The notes: generated by a model from the sequence alone, not told the origin. Numbered from the stretch's first letter, positions 1 through 10,670 are shown. The stretch is 40,372 nt of DNA from Thiobacillus sp. (GCA_030679915.1 JAUXRY010000025.1:1-40372), one strand, 5' to 3'. Numbers and translations are program-made.

Positions 1-1
1 A

Positions 2-2635
<2,634 letters not shown>

Positions 2636-2747
2636 GGCAGAGAGGACAAGCCTATTTAGCGTGTTCCTTGATGCGCGGAAAGTCTCTGAGCGAAGTTTGC
2701 TAGCAGAACGTCCCACACGAAGCATTTAAGGGCGAATGGCGTCCCGT

Positions 2748-3410
2748 TCATGTATCTGTCGAGACGTCATCCCAAGATTGGCCGCAGTAGCCCATGAGCC
2801 AATTAATCCCGTAATGGCGCTCCATGATGACCCCGGGATCAATGTTTACGGGAGCGGGCGCGCTGTTAATTCGCGCGTTCCTGACCGACCAATGCGCCTG
2901 GTAGACCTTTTCATTCATGTCGAAAATTTCGACTTCAGACCTAAGTTCACTATTGGCTATGAAGTCTGAAGTTGAACCCAAGAACGGCAGCAGGCTTTTC
3001 AGTCGGGGTGGATCAGCCGGAGTCTTGCCGACTTCTATAGCCGCAATGTGGCGCAATGCCCAGAGAAAGAGATATAGAGCCTCAACTCTCCATGAAGCAT
3101 GAATTAATTGCCTTTTTGTGGGTTTCTTAGCCTGGAAAAAAGACCTCTCTTGAGGGGAGACATCTTTCCACAATCCTTCGCTCTTAAGCCACGAGACTAT
3201 TGTTAGCCTGTCCTCGTTATGGCTGGCAGCTACCACCCCACACATTACAAGACATCTTCTGGCAACAGCGGCGGCGCTTCGAAACTCATCCTCTGATTCA
3301 TCCTCATCGCCTTCGTTAAGCAGCTTCTGAATATGTATCAGGTCGAAATGACAGTGCTCGCAATATCTATTCGTGTCACTCGTTAGTTTTCCGCAGTTTC
3401 CACAGTACAT
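2748..3410 (-). CDS. DUF4272 protein with an N-terminal zinc ribbon
   Basis: 220 residues. The N-terminus has two CxxC pairs (CGNC near residue 3 and CEHC near 17), which is a treble-clef/zinc-ribbon pattern. Residues 50-220 resemble DUF4272: a helical region with VSWLKSEGLW, a SWRVEALYLFLWAL block, and a C-terminal HYGINWLMGY...WDDVSTDT signature. Function is unknown; in other bacteria the family is found as stand-alone accessory proteins. The ATG at 3410 is preceded by AAGGA. The gene follows the Nudix gene on the same strand after 36 bases, so co-transcription is possible. By eye its base composition is clearly more AT-rich than metH on one side and the Nudix gene on the other, which suggests acquisition. 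Confidence 0.75.
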   Translation of the reverse strand: MYCGNCGKLTSDTNRYCEHCHFDLIHIQKLLNEGDEDESEDEFRSAAAVARRCLVMCGVVAASHNEDRLTIVSWLKSEGLWKDVSPQERSFFQAKKPTKRQLIHASWRVEALYLFLWALRHIAAIEVGKTPADPPRLKSLLPFLGSTSDFIANSELRSEVEIFDMNEKVYQAHWSVRNARINSAPAPVNIDPGVIMERHYGINWLMGYCGQSWDDVSTDT

Positions 3411-3446
3411 CGCGCTGTCCTTATCGCCTCAATTATTGATGTGTGC

Positions 3447-4061
3447 TTACCAGCCCTGCTGCTGTATCTTCTCCAGCCAGAACAGGCCGATCACGGTTTT
3501 TGTTTCGCAAATCTTGCCGCTGCGCACCCAATCCATCGCCTCGCCAAACGGCACCCGCAAGATTTCCAGGAACTCGTCCGGGTCGCGGCCGTGGTTGCCT
3601 TCTGTGAGCCCCCGCGCCAGATAGAAGGCCAGCCGCTCGTCCGAATAGCCGATACAGGGGTAAATGGTAGTGACTTCGCGCCATTCGCTTGCGGTGTAGC
3701 CGGTTTCTTCTTCGAGTTCACGTTTGGCACAGGTCAAATCGGCTTCGCCGGCGTCGATCTTGCCAGCGGGCAGTTCGATAAAGTCGCGATGCAGGGGATA
3801 GCGGTGCTGGCGCTCCAGCAGCAGGTCGCCATTCTCAAACACGGGAATAACGACAACGGCGCCGGGATGGACGATGTATTCGCGTGTCGATTCGCCACCA
3901 TCAGGCAGGCGAACCCGGTCAAGCTTGACGTGCATGAGCCGGCCTTTGAAGACGGTTTCGCTGGAAAGCTCGGTTTCGGTGAGCGTGGTTGTTGACACTT
4001 CAGTGTCTTTACAACCACGGCCTACTCCTTGCGGGTGGAGGTCTGGGGGTTCGTTTTTCAT
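3447..4061 (-). CDS. Nudix hydrolase, ADP-ribose pyrophosphatase type
   Basis: About 204 residues from the ATG at 4061. The Nudix box G-x5-E-x7-REL-x-EE-x-G-Y is complete (GKIDAGE...RELEEETGY, near residues 97-119) and binds the catalytic metals. The preceding HRYPLHRDFIELPAGKID stretch and the C-terminal acidic region are typical of ADP-ribose/ADP-sugar pyrophosphatases (NudF group), which hydrolyse ADP-ribose to AMP and ribose-5-phosphate. The open frame extends upstream to 4199, but that extension runs through a strong terminator hairpin (4099-4129), so the start at 4061 is preferred. A TATTAT hexamer lies only about 10 bases before this ATG, so the message may have a very short leader. 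Exact substrate is inferred from the family. Confidence 0.88.
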   Translation of the reverse strand: MKNEPPDLHPQGVGRGCKDTEVSTTTLTETELSSETVFKGRLMHVKLDRVRLPDGGESTREYIVHPGAVVVIPVFENGDLLLERQHRYPLHRDFIELPAGKIDAGEADLTCAKRELEEETGYTASEWREVTTIYPCIGYSDERLAFYLARGLTEGNHGRDPDEFLEILRVPFGEAMDWVRSGKICETKTVIGLFWLEKIQQQGW

Positions 4062-4098
4062 GGCACATATAATAGCCACGGCGCGCTGAATCGCAGGC

Positions 4099-4129
4099 AA
4101 AAAAATGCCGGATTCTTGCGAATCCGGCA
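4099..4129 (-). terminator. Rho-independent terminator after the LytTR regulator
   Basis: A perfect 10-bp stem (TGCCGGATTC, 4106-4115, with its complement at 4120-4129) and a 4-base loop is followed, on the minus strand, by seven T residues (4099-4105). It lies between the response regulator gene ending at 4263 and the Nudix gene starting at 4061 and separates the two transcripts. Confidence 0.85.
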
Positions 4130-4165
4130 GGAAAGAGGAGTTTTGCCCCTCATTGCGGAGAACTT

Positions 4166-4195
4166 CCTTGCTTGCGGCGGAAACTGCAAGCAAGG
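4166..4195. repeat. Perfect 10-bp inverted repeat with 10-base loop
   Basis: CCTTGCTTGC at 4166-4175 is exactly complementary to GCAAGCAAGG at 4186-4195. A second small hairpin (TACAAC/GTTGTA, 4227-4242) lies between it and the regulator stop codon. Both are upstream of the terminator in the 3' untranslated part of the kinase/regulator message. They could stabilise the 3' end or be part of a short RNA. Confidence 0.6.
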
Positions 4196-4262
4196 CCATC
4201 CTACGAAGGGACGCAAAAAATGGCTATACAACTTTAGTTGTAGATGAATGTTAAATCACTGT

Positions 4263-5027
4263 TTACATTGTCTTTATTTTTTCACGGAGCGCTGAATATT
4301 GCCGTCTGCTGACCAATAATCGCTCATCCAGGCCGTCCAGCCGCAAAAAATGGCCATCCTCATCACCCGGCAGAATCCCTATTTCACGGATTCGCGCACG
4401 CGCAACCAGGCAGTTTCGATGAATGCGGATGAAGGTCTGGTCAAACTCGGTTTCCAGCCGGATAAGCGATTCCTCGATCAGGAACTCACGTGCCGCGGTA
4501 CACACCGTCACATATTTGAGTTCAGCCTTGAGATACAGGATATCTGCCAGCGGAATCAACACGATGCGACCTTTTTCGTTGACCGATAAATGCGTACGGG
4601 CTTGCGGGAGCGCTTCGCGCAACTGATCCAGCATGGCCGCACTTAAACTGTGTGCCCGCGATAAGGCACGCACTAACCGGTCGGCGCGCACCGGCTTCAG
4701 CAAATAATCAACCGCATTCAAGTCAAAAGCCTGGCAGGCATAGGCATCATATGCCGTGCAGAAAATAATGGCAGGCGGGGGAATCAGGTGATTGAGGTGG
4801 CCCGCACACTCCAGTCCATCCATCCCCGGCATGCGAATATCCAGCAGTACCGCATCCACTGGCTGTTGCTGAACTTGAGCCAGTGCATCCAGCCCATTGC
4901 CCGCTTCACCCACAATTTCGACGGGCAAGCGGTCCGCGCAATCCGCCAGCACGTCGCGCAAACGACGACGCGCGGGGGCCTCGTCATCGACGATGAGCAG
5001 GCGGAGGGGCGGGCTGGGTGCGTTCAC
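4263..5027 (-). CDS. algR: LytTR-family response regulator (AlgR/LytR type)
   Basis: 254 residues. An N-terminal receiver domain (1-125) has the acidic pair DDE at 14-16, phospho-acceptor Asp near 63 in LLDIRMPGMDG, and the conserved Lys in DYLLKPV. A C-terminal LytTR DNA-binding domain (about 145-254) includes the IHRNCLVARARI segment. It is the cytoplasmic partner of the histidine kinase encoded just upstream, whose 3' end overlaps this start by 44 bases, indicating translational coupling. The kinase-regulator pair divergent from argH matches the argH-algZ-algR arrangement of Pseudomonas; that supports the AlgR-like name, but the regulon here is unknown. A terminator follows about 135 bases after the stop. 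Confidence 0.88.
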   Translation of the reverse strand: MNAPSPPLRLLIVDDEAPARRRLRDVLADCADRLPVEIVGEAGNGLDALAQVQQQPVDAVLLDIRMPGMDGLECAGHLNHLIPPPAIIFCTAYDAYACQAFDLNAVDYLLKPVRADRLVRALSRAHSLSAAMLDQLREALPQARTHLSVNEKGRIVLIPLADILYLKAELKYVTVCTAAREFLIEESLIRLETEFDQTFIRIHRNCLVARARIREIGILPGDEDGHFLRLDGLDERLLVSRRQYSALREKIKTM

Positions 5028-6030
5028 GGGTATAGGGGATAACGATATGCACTTGATAAACGGCGCCCAGGGGTTCCAACTTGAGCTGGGCGTCGAGGTC
5101 GAAATGCAGCATCAAGCGCTCGCGGATGTTGGCGAGCGCGATGCGATTGCCTTTGTGGTGGCTGACTTCCGTCGCGATAGGGTTGCGCACGAGGATATGC
5201 ACCTTGTCTGCGCTGAGATAAATGTTCAGGCTAATCTCGCCGCCGTCGGGTTGCGGCTCGATGCCATGGTAGACCGCATTTTCCACCAACGGCTGGATAA
5301 CCAGCGGCGGAATCAGCGCGTCACCCGGCATCTTGTTGATGTGCCAGGTCACCAAAAGTCGATCGCCCAGGCGCAGTTGTTCCAGTTCCAGGTAAGCGCG
5401 GGTAAGCGCGACTTCGTCGTCCAGGGGCGCCAACTGGCTGGCGTTATTCATCAAGGCGCGGAACAGATCCGCCATGTTTTCCAAGGCGTGCTCGGCCCGA
5501 CGCGGGTCGCTGCGCACCAAGGACAACACCGCATTAAGACTGTTAAACAGAAAATGAGGCCGAATCCGCGCCTGCAAGGCTTGCAAGCGCGCTTCGGTAA
5601 TGGCAGGCGACAAGGCGCGTGCGCGCAGGTTGAAGTAAGCCAGCACCCCTGCGCCCAGCAGCAAGGAAAAAACGGCCACCCCCGTCAATGAAAAGTCACT
5701 TAACCCGGTCAGCACCGGGTGCAGCCACAGCGTCGCCAACACCGGCACCCCCACGCCGATCGCCAGAGTGAACCCGATGCCCAATTGATAAGGCTGGTTG
5801 CGTAACCAATGCCCTGTTGCACACAGTGCCAGCAAGGTGAGCAGCAAGGCGGGCTGTGCCAGCGCAGACAATTCAATAAACGCTGCCCCGAATGACAACG
5901 CATCCGAAGTCCGGGCCACCACCCCCGCAACCAGCGCGGCTTCCACCGTCAATGCGATGCGAAGGTTCACCCCCAGGTGACAGAAGTTCGGTAATTCGAC
6001 CTGCCGGTTGTTATGATTCTTTCTTTTCAT
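4984..6030 (-). CDS. algZ: LytS/AlgZ-type sensor histidine kinase
   Basis: About 348 residues from the ATG at 6030, chosen because AAGGG precedes it; an ATG at 6048 is the alternative, and the open frame reaches 6129 inside argH. The N-terminal half has several hydrophobic segments (membrane sensor, about residues 20-140). The His_kinase box [11 protein letters not shown] contains the phosphorylated His, and [10 protein letters not shown] is the N-box of the ATPase domain. This is the short kinase class that works with LytTR regulators. It phosphorylates the downstream AlgR-like protein, whose gene it overlaps. The signal sensed cannot be told from the sequence. Confidence 0.87.
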   Translation of the reverse strand: MKRKNHNNRQVELPNFCHLGVNLRIALTVEAALVAGVVARTSDALSFGAAFIELSALAQPALLLTLLALCATGHWLRNQPYQLGIGFTLAIGVGVPVLATLWLHPVLTGLSDFSLTGVAVFSLLLGAGVLAYFNLRARALSPAITEARLQALQARIRPHFLFNSLNAVLSLVRSDPRRAEHALENMADLFRALMNNASQLAPLDDEVALTRAYLELEQLRLGDRLLVTWHINKMPGDALIPPLVIQPLVENAVYHGIEPQPDGGEISLNIYLSADKVHILVRNPIATEVSHHKGNRIALANIRERLMLHFDLDAQLKLEPLGAVYQVHIVIPYTRERTQPAPPPAHRR

Positions 6031-6046
6031 CCCCACCCTTTGCCCC

Positions 6047-7456
6047 ATGAGCACGCCATCGACACCTTCGGACGGCACACCTGCCGCTTGGTCCGGCCGG
6101 TTTTCCGAGCCCGTATCAGAAATCGTCAAACGCTATACCGCGTCCATCCCTTTCGATTATCGGCTGGCCGAGTTCGATATTCAGGGCTCACTGGCACACG
6201 CCGCCATGTTGCACCACGTCGGCGTCCTCTCCAAGGACGACCTCACCGCGATCCAGGGCGGCATGGCCGAGTTGCAGACCGAAATCCGCGCTGGCCAGAT
6301 CGTCTGGTCGCTCGACAAGGAAGACGTACACCTCAACCTCGAAGCCGCACTGACCGCAAAAATCGGCGATGCCGGTAAGCGCTTGCACACTGGCCGCTCA
6401 CGCAACGATCAGGTGGCCACCGATATCCGGCTTTATCTGCGCGACGCGATCGACCGCATTCTGGCGGGCCTTATGGCCTGCCAGACCTCGCTTGTCGATC
6501 TGGCCGAGCAGCACACCGATACCGTGATGCCCGGCTTTACCCACCTGCAAGTGGCCCAGCCGGTGACGTTTGGCCACCATCTGATGGCTTACGTCGAAAT
6601 GCTGGTGCGCGATGTCGAACGCATGGCCGACTGCCGCCGCCGCGTCAACCGGCTGCCTTTGGGTGCCGCCGCGCTGGCTGGCACCAGCTTTCCGATTGAC
6701 CGCGCCTTTGTGGCGCGTGAACTGGGCTTTGATGGCATTTGCGAAAACTCGCTCGACGCCGTTTCCGACCGCGATTTCGCCATCGAATTTACCGCTGCCG
6801 CCTCGATATTGATGATGCATCTGTCGCGCCTGTCAGAAGAACTGATCCTGTGGATGAGTCCGCGCGTGGGCTTCATCGACCTGGCCGACCGCTTTTGCAC
6901 CGGCTCGTCCATCATGCCGCAGAAGAAGAATCCCGACGTGCCCGAACTGGTGCGCGGCAAAACCGGTCGCGTAAACGGTCACCTGGTCGCGTTGCTGACC
7001 CTGATGAAAGGCCAGCCGCTGGCCTACAACAAGGACAACCAGGAAGACAAGGAACCGCTGTTCGACACCGTCGACACCTTGACCGACACGCTGGCAATCT
7101 ACGCCGACATGATGCGCGGCGTCACCGTCAAACCGGAAGCGATGCGCGCCGCAGTAATGCAAGGATTCGCCACAGCGACCGACCTGGCCGATTATCTGGT
7201 GAAGAAGGGCATGCCCTTCCGCGATGCCCATGAAGTGGTGGCACGTGCCGTGCGCGCGGCTGACACCAGCGGGCGTGACCTCGCCGATCTGGCGTTAGAC
7301 GAGCTGCAGGCATTTAGCCCGATGATTACCCAAGATGTGTATGACGTGCTGACGCTGGAAGGCTCACTGGCCGCCCGCGATCATCTGGGTGGCACCGCGC
7401 CAGTGCAGGTTCGCGCGGCCATCGCACGGGCCAGAAAACGGCTTTTACCCGGTTGA
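6047..7456 (+). CDS. argH: Argininosuccinate lyase
   Basis: 469 residues, full length for the family. Cleaves argininosuccinate to arginine and fumarate, the last step of arginine synthesis, as a cytoplasmic tetramer. [13 protein letters not shown] (near residue 112), [11 protein letters not shown] and the signature loop [15 protein letters not shown] (near 286, with the catalytic Ser) are all intact. The start ATG overlaps an alternative kinase ATG on the other strand, so the two divergent genes have essentially no dedicated spacer and the argH promoter must lie within the kinase gene. No good Shine-Dalgarno is visible before the ATG. Confidence 0.97.
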   Translation: MSTPSTPSDGTPAAWSGRFSEPVSEIVKRYTASIPFDYRLAEFDIQGSLAHAAMLHHVGVLSKDDLTAIQGGMAELQTEIRAGQIVWSLDKEDVHLNLEAALTAKIGDAGKRLHTGRSRNDQVATDIRLYLRDAIDRILAGLMACQTSLVDLAEQHTDTVMPGFTHLQVAQPVTFGHHLMAYVEMLVRDVERMADCRRRVNRLPLGAAALAGTSFPIDRAFVARELGFDGICENSLDAVSDRDFAIEFTAAASILMMHLSRLSEELILWMSPRVGFIDLADRFCTGSSIMPQKKNPDVPELVRGKTGRVNGHLVALLTLMKGQPLAYNKDNQEDKEPLFDTVDTLTDTLAIYADMMRGVTVKPEAMRAAVMQGFATATDLADYLVKKGMPFRDAHEVVARAVRAADTSGRDLADLALDELQAFSPMITQDVYDVLTLEGSLAARDHLGGTAPVQVRAAIARARKRLLPG

Positions 7457-7457
7457 T

Positions 7458-8057
7458 TCAGTTCGCATCGGGCAACGATGGATGCGGCGTGGGGGCTGCA
7501 TGCTCGCGGCAAATCCGTCGCACCTCCGGACTGCTGAGCTTTTCCTGCTTCAATCCGCAAAAATAGCTGCGCGGCCCCAACCGCTGATTGTGGCGGCAGG
7601 TCGAACAGACGCCAAAACTGCGTTTTCCGCTTTGCGCCTGCACCTGCGCCAGCACCTGCCGCAACACCACCATCGCCGACGTGACGCGCGCCGGGCTGGC
7701 GGTTTGCACGATATCGCGCCACGCCCCCCCGGCACTGAGCGTCTTCAACAGGTTGGAGCCCGCCTCGGTCAGAATCAAACGCACCACCCTGCCATCACGC
7801 GGATCGGTATAACGCGACACCAGCCTGCGGCGCGCCAATACCAGCACCGTTTGCGACACCGTGCCCTTGGTCAGACCCAGGTATTCGGTCAACGCCTGAG
7901 GCGTATTGCTGAAGCGATTGGCCTGATTCAGATAAAACAGCACCTGCAAATGCACGGGTTGCAAACCCTGAGCCGAGCCCGCCTGCCGTAAATCGGCCCG
8001 GGTCAGCAGCGACAAGCGCTCGACCAGATCAAAAAGGGTAAGCGCCTGGCTTTTCAA
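7458..8057 (-). CDS. MarR-family regulator with C-terminal cysteine cluster
   Basis: 199 residues from a TTG start at 8057, 6 bases after the cyaY stop; no in-frame ATG is near. Residues 30-105 form a MarR winged helix-turn-helix (LQVLFYLNQANR, LTEYLGLTKGTVSQTVLVL, wing DPRDGRVVRLILT). Unusually for MarR proteins, the C-terminal 50 residues hold four cysteines at about 151, 154, 167 and 183 (C-x2-C-x12-C-x15-C), able in principle to bind Fe-S or zinc. It is the second gene of a cyaY-marR unit, and cyaY is an iron-sulfur assembly gene, so an Fe-S or iron-responsive regulator is a reasonable inference. Convergent with argH with almost no spacer. Confidence 0.82.
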   Translation of the reverse strand: MKSQALTLFDLVERLSLLTRADLRQAGSAQGLQPVHLQVLFYLNQANRFSNTPQALTEYLGLTKGTVSQTVLVLARRRLVSRYTDPRDGRVVRLILTEAGSNLLKTLSAGGAWRDIVQTASPARVTSAMVVLRQVLAQVQAQSGKRSFGVCSTCRHNQRLGPRSYFCGLKQEKLSSPEVRRICREHAAPTPHPSLPDAN

Positions 8058-8063
8058 GTGTGC

Positions 8064-8387
8064 TCAGAAGTGGATCGACCCGCCGCCCTGCAGGGCAACC
8101 AGCGCGGCCAGTTTGGCGTAAAGCGGCTCGCCACTCTTGGTGTCGGCCCAGCCGTCGGCCACCGGCATGAAGTGAAACCCGCCCGACCGTGCTGCCACCC
8201 AGAGTTCACGCGCCACGCCGTGTCGATTGATGATGATCTTGCTGCCATCGTCCAACTCAATTTCGAGAATGCCATCTGCCGGTGTTTCGAAATCCAGATC
8301 AGCAGCCTCCAGCGCCTGTTCGATATGGGCCAGCGTAGCGACGGCAGCCTGGTTGAATTCGGCCTCGTTTAATTCAATTCTTGTCAT
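8064..8387 (-). CDS. cyaY: Frataxin-like iron donor CyaY
   Basis: 107 residues from ATG 8387. It shows the frataxin pattern: an acidic first helix (MTRIELNEAEFNQAAVATLA), beta strands DGILEIELDDGSKIIINRHG, then RELWVAARSGGFHF. Frataxins bind iron and modulate the cysteine desulfurase/scaffold complex in iron-sulfur cluster assembly. The neighbourhood cyaY (minus) divergent from lptM-lysA (plus) is the order seen in many Gammaproteobacteria and Betaproteobacteria. The open frame extends upstream through lptM, but that part is a shadow. Confidence 0.93.
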   Translation of the reverse strand: MTRIELNEAEFNQAAVATLAHIEQALEAADLDFETPADGILEIELDDGSKIIINRHGVARELWVAARSGGFHFMPVADGWADTKSGEPLYAKLAALVALQGGGSIHF

Positions 8388-8412
8388 GGTGTCCCGTGCT
8401 AACATTTCGCGC

Positions 8413-8538
8413 ATGAAAATGCGTACCTTATACATCGTGTCCCTGTTGCTATGCGGACTGGGTCTGTCGGCCTGCGGCTCCAAGGGTGACCTGTATCTTC
8501 CCGAAAAACCTGCCGCACTGCAACGGACAATCCTGTGA
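8413..8538 (+). CDS. lptM: Small LPS-assembly lipoprotein LptM (YifL)
   Basis: 41 residues. A signal peptide (MKMRTLYIVSLLLCGLGLSA) ends in lipobox LSAC, so the mature protein starts at Cys21 and is lipidated. It is followed by the conserved CGSKGDLYLP motif, equivalent to CG-x-KGPLY-x-P of E. coli LptM, which assists oxidative maturation of the LptD/E translocon in the outer membrane. It has almost no tail after the motif, shorter than the E. coli protein (about 67 residues). Its stop overlaps the lysA start, as expected from the classic cyaY/lptM/lysA neighbourhood. Confidence 0.88.
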   Translation: MKMRTLYIVSLLLCGLGLSACGSKGDLYLPEKPAALQRTIL

Positions 8539-9779
8539 ACACCTTGCACCGACTCGAAGGCAGCCTTGATCTGGAAGGCGTGTCACTGGACGCGCTTGCC
8601 GAACGCTTTGGCACCCCGCTCTACGTTTATTCCAGACAAGCACTCGAAGAGGCCTATCAGGCCTACGTCCGGGCTTTTTCCGCGACGCCCCACCTGATCT
8701 GCTATGCGGTCAAAGCCAATTCCAGCCTGGCCATTCTCAACCTGTTCGCCAAGCTCGGCACCGGTTTCGATATTGTTTCCGGCGGTGAACTCGCGCGCGT
8801 ACTTGCCGCCGGCGGCGACCCCGGCAAGGTCGTGTTTTCCGGTGTGGGTAAAACGACAGACGAGATGCGCGCGGCAATCAATGCAGGCATTCTGTGCTTC
8901 AACGTCGAATCGCTCAGCGAGTTGAATCGTCTGAATCGCGTAGCGGGTGAAATGGGCCAGGTCGCACCCGTGTCATTTCGCGTCAACCCCGATGTCGATC
9001 CCAAGACCCATCCGTATATTTCCACCGGTCTCAAGGAGAACAAATTCGGGATACCCATTGCTGACGCCCCTGCGCTTTATCGCCTAGCTGCCGGCCTGCC
9101 GCATCTGAAAGTCACCGGCATCGACTGCCACATTGGCTCGCAATTGACCGACCTATCCCCGCTGGCCGACGCCGCCGACAAGGTGCTGGCGTTGGTTGAT
9201 ACGCTGTCTGCCGAAGGAATCACGTTGCATCACATCGACCTCGGTGGTGGAGTCGGCATTCGTTATAACGACGAAACCCCGCCCGACCTTGATGCCTATG
9301 GCCGAACATTGGCGGAGCGTTTTGCCGGGCGCCACGAAAAACTGCTTCTCGAACCGGGCCGTTCTCTGGTCGGCAACGCAGGATTACTGCTCACTCGCGT
9401 CGAATACCTGAAGCCTGGCGAGGGCAAAAACTTTGCAATTGTTGACGTTGCCATGAACGATCTGATGCGGCCGGCGCTTTATGAGGCGTATCACGAAATC
9501 ATTTCGGTCAAACAGAAAAACGGCTCACCTACACGCTATGACATAGTGGGCCCGATCTGCGAAACCGGTGATTTCATTGGCTTTGCGAGAGACATGTGCA
9601 TTGAGGAGGGCGACCTTTTAGCTATCCTTTCTACTGGCGCATACGGCATGAGCATGGCCTCGAACTACAACTCTCGCCCACGAGCGGCAGAAATACTCAT
9701 CGACAAAAACGAAATTCATCTCATACGTGAACGGGAAACGCAAGACAGCCTGATGGCTGGTGAGCGGCTTGTTTATTGA
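8535..9779 (+). CDS. lysA: Diaminopimelate decarboxylase
   Basis: 414 residues, normal length. PLP enzyme that converts meso-diaminopimelate to lysine in the cytoplasm. The PLP-binding lysine is in YAVKANSS (near residue 60). HIGSQ, LGGGVGIRY and the phosphate-binding EPGRSLVGNAG are present, and the substrate-binding cysteine segment GPICETGDF is intact. GTG start at 8535 overlaps the lptM stop by 4 bases, so translation is coupled. No terminator is evident before the next transcription unit. Confidence 0.96.
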   Translation: MNTLHRLEGSLDLEGVSLDALAERFGTPLYVYSRQALEEAYQAYVRAFSATPHLICYAVKANSSLAILNLFAKLGTGFDIVSGGELARVLAAGGDPGKVVFSGVGKTTDEMRAAINAGILCFNVESLSELNRLNRVAGEMGQVAPVSFRVNPDVDPKTHPYISTGLKENKFGIPIADAPALYRLAAGLPHLKVTGIDCHIGSQLTDLSPLADAADKVLALVDTLSAEGITLHHIDLGGGVGIRYNDETPPDLDAYGRTLAERFAGRHEKLLLEPGRSLVGNAGLLLTRVEYLKPGEGKNFAIVDVAMNDLMRPALYEAYHEIISVKQKNGSPTRYDIVGPICETGDFIGFARDMCIEEGDLLAILSTGAYGMSMASNYNSRPRAAEILIDKNEIHLIRERETQDSLMAGERLVY

Positions 9780-9893
9780 TCTGCATGGAATAGTTGATTT
9801 TCGTAAATCGTCACCAATATAGTGTCGCACCGATACATTTTGTTTCGCTGCGACATTTTTTATGGCGTTTTTTCACAGAGACTTGACTATTCA
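9780..9893. other. Non-coding spacer after lysA
   Basis: AT-rich by comparison with the flanking genes. It contains runs of T (9856-9861, 9868-9873) without a convincing stem in front. No gene is supported here. Confidence 0.5.
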
Positions 9894-9921
9894 TTGAACC
9901 ATCGAGAAAAGTAACTAGAAT
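9894..9921 (+). promoter_or_regulatory. Sigma-70-type promoter for the histone-like gene
   Basis: TTGAAC (-35, 9894-9899), 16-base spacer, TAGAAT (-10, 9916-9921). Transcription would start near 9928 and leave an untranslated leader of about 150 bases. An alternative TTGACT at 9883 is 27 bases from the same -10 and too far. Confidence 0.55.
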
Positions 9922-10029
9922 GAGGCTCACCAAGCGGAGCCTCGGTATCGCCCGTATTTCGAGGGTTTCGGGCAAGTTGTTAGCCTGTTGATACCACGCT
10001 TTGGAAGTGCAAATTCTGAATGCACGTGG
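9922..10029 (+). promoter_or_regulatory. Structured leader RNA upstream of the histone-like gene
   Basis: Three consecutive helices can be drawn by hand. (1) GAGGCTC 9922-9928 pairs with GAGCCTC 9937-9943. (2) GGTATC 9944-9949 pairs with GATACC 9990-9995, enclosing GCCCG 9950-9954 with CGGGC 9969-9973. (3) CCACG 9994-9998 pairs with CGTGG 10025-10029, enclosing GTGCA 10007-10011 with TGCAC 10021-10025; helices 2 and 3 compete for two bases. No named riboswitch is recognised. It may be a cis-regulatory leader or a separate small RNA. Confidence 0.5.
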
Positions 10030-10080
10030 CTTTAAGCTGTAGTGATTATGTGAATGTGTTCAACTTCTAAGGAGTGTTAA

Positions 10081-10647
10081 ATGGCAACAACAAAGAAACC
10101 CGTGGCTAAAAAGGCGCCTCCCGCCAAGAAGCCCGTAGCTAAAAAGGCGGCCCCCGCCAAGAAGCCCGTGGCTAAAAAAGCCGTAGCCAAGAAGCCCGTA
10201 GCTAAAAAGGCGGCCCCCGCCAAGAAGCCCGTGGCTAAAAAAGCCGTAGCCAAGAAGCCCGTAGCTAAAAAGGCGGCCCCCGCCAAGAAGCCCGTGGCCA
10301 AAAAAGCCGTAGCCAAGAAGCCCGTAGCTAAAAAGGCGGCCCCCGCCAAGAAGCCCGTGGCTAAAAAAGCAGCCGCTAAAAAGCCGGTCGCCAAAAAAGC
10401 CGTAGCTAAAAAGCCCGTGGCTAAAAAAGCAGCCGCTAAAAAGCCGGTCGCCAAAAAAGCCGTAGCTAAGAAGCCCGTGGCCAAAAAAGCAGCCGCCAAA
10501 AAGGTTGTAGCTAAAAAGCCCGCGGCTAAGAAGCCTGCAGCGAAGAAGCCTGTTGCGAAGAAAGCGGCACCTGCCGCCAAACCCGTGCAGTCCTCAGCAC
10601 CCGCACCCGCACCGGCGGTACCGGTCATCAAGCCTTTCGGGCTATAA
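10081..10647 (+). CDS. Histone H1-like lysine/alanine/proline-rich protein (AlgP/Hc-type)
   Basis: 188 residues. Residues 5-165 are almost entirely KKPVAKKA(A/V)(P)AKK units, like the C-terminal tail of eukaryotic H1, chlamydial Hc2 and Pseudomonas AlgP; the last 25 residues are Ala/Pro-rich ([16 protein letters not shown]). Such proteins bind DNA through charge and are thought to compact the nucleoid or modulate transcription. It starts with AAGGAG seven bases before the ATG. The DNA is itself a repeat array, so allele length may vary between strains. It has its own promoter, a long folded leader and a terminator. The presence of an AlgZ/AlgR-like pair 4 kb upstream recalls the alg regulatory region of Pseudomonas, but a functional link is inference. 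Confidence 0.88.
   Translation: MATTKKPVAKKAPPAKKPVAKKAAPAKKPVAKKAVAKKPVAKKAAPAKKPVAKKAVAKKPVAKKAAPAKKPVAKKAVAKKPVAKKAAPAKKPVAKKAAAKKPVAKKAVAKKPVAKKAAAKKPVAKKAVAKKPVAKKAAAKKVVAKKPAAKKPAAKKPVAKKAAPAAKPVQSSAPAPAPAVPVIKPFGL
10131..10500 (+). repeat. 63-bp then 60-bp tandem repeat array inside the histone-like gene
   Basis: The GCCCGTAGCTAAAA segment recurs at 10131, 10194, 10257 and 10320 (period 63 bases, 21 residues), nearly identical between copies. Downstream, AGCCGCTAAA recurs at 10371 and 10431 and AGCCGCCAAA at 10491 (period 60 bases, 20 residues). Both periods are in frame, so unit gain or loss keeps the reading frame. Confidence 0.9.
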
Positions 10648-10670
10648 CAGGTCGGGCACTGCCCAATCTG

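Noticed and set aside
4897-5691. 264-codon plus-strand frame
   Set aside because: Antisense to the kinase/regulator genes; low-complexity Gln/Arg/His content and no motif.
9883-9921. TTGACT at 9883 as the -35 of the histone-like promoter
   Set aside because: 27 bases from the -10; TTGAAC at 9894 with a 16-base spacer is a better match.
10131-10500. CRISPR-like periodic repeats
   Set aside because: Repeats are contiguous, in frame and without unique spacers; they encode a histone-like tail.
10077-10631. 184-codon minus-strand frame with Ala/Phe/Leu/Thr repeats
   Set aside because: Mirror of the lysine/alanine repeat gene. The plus strand has the promoter, ribosome site and terminator.
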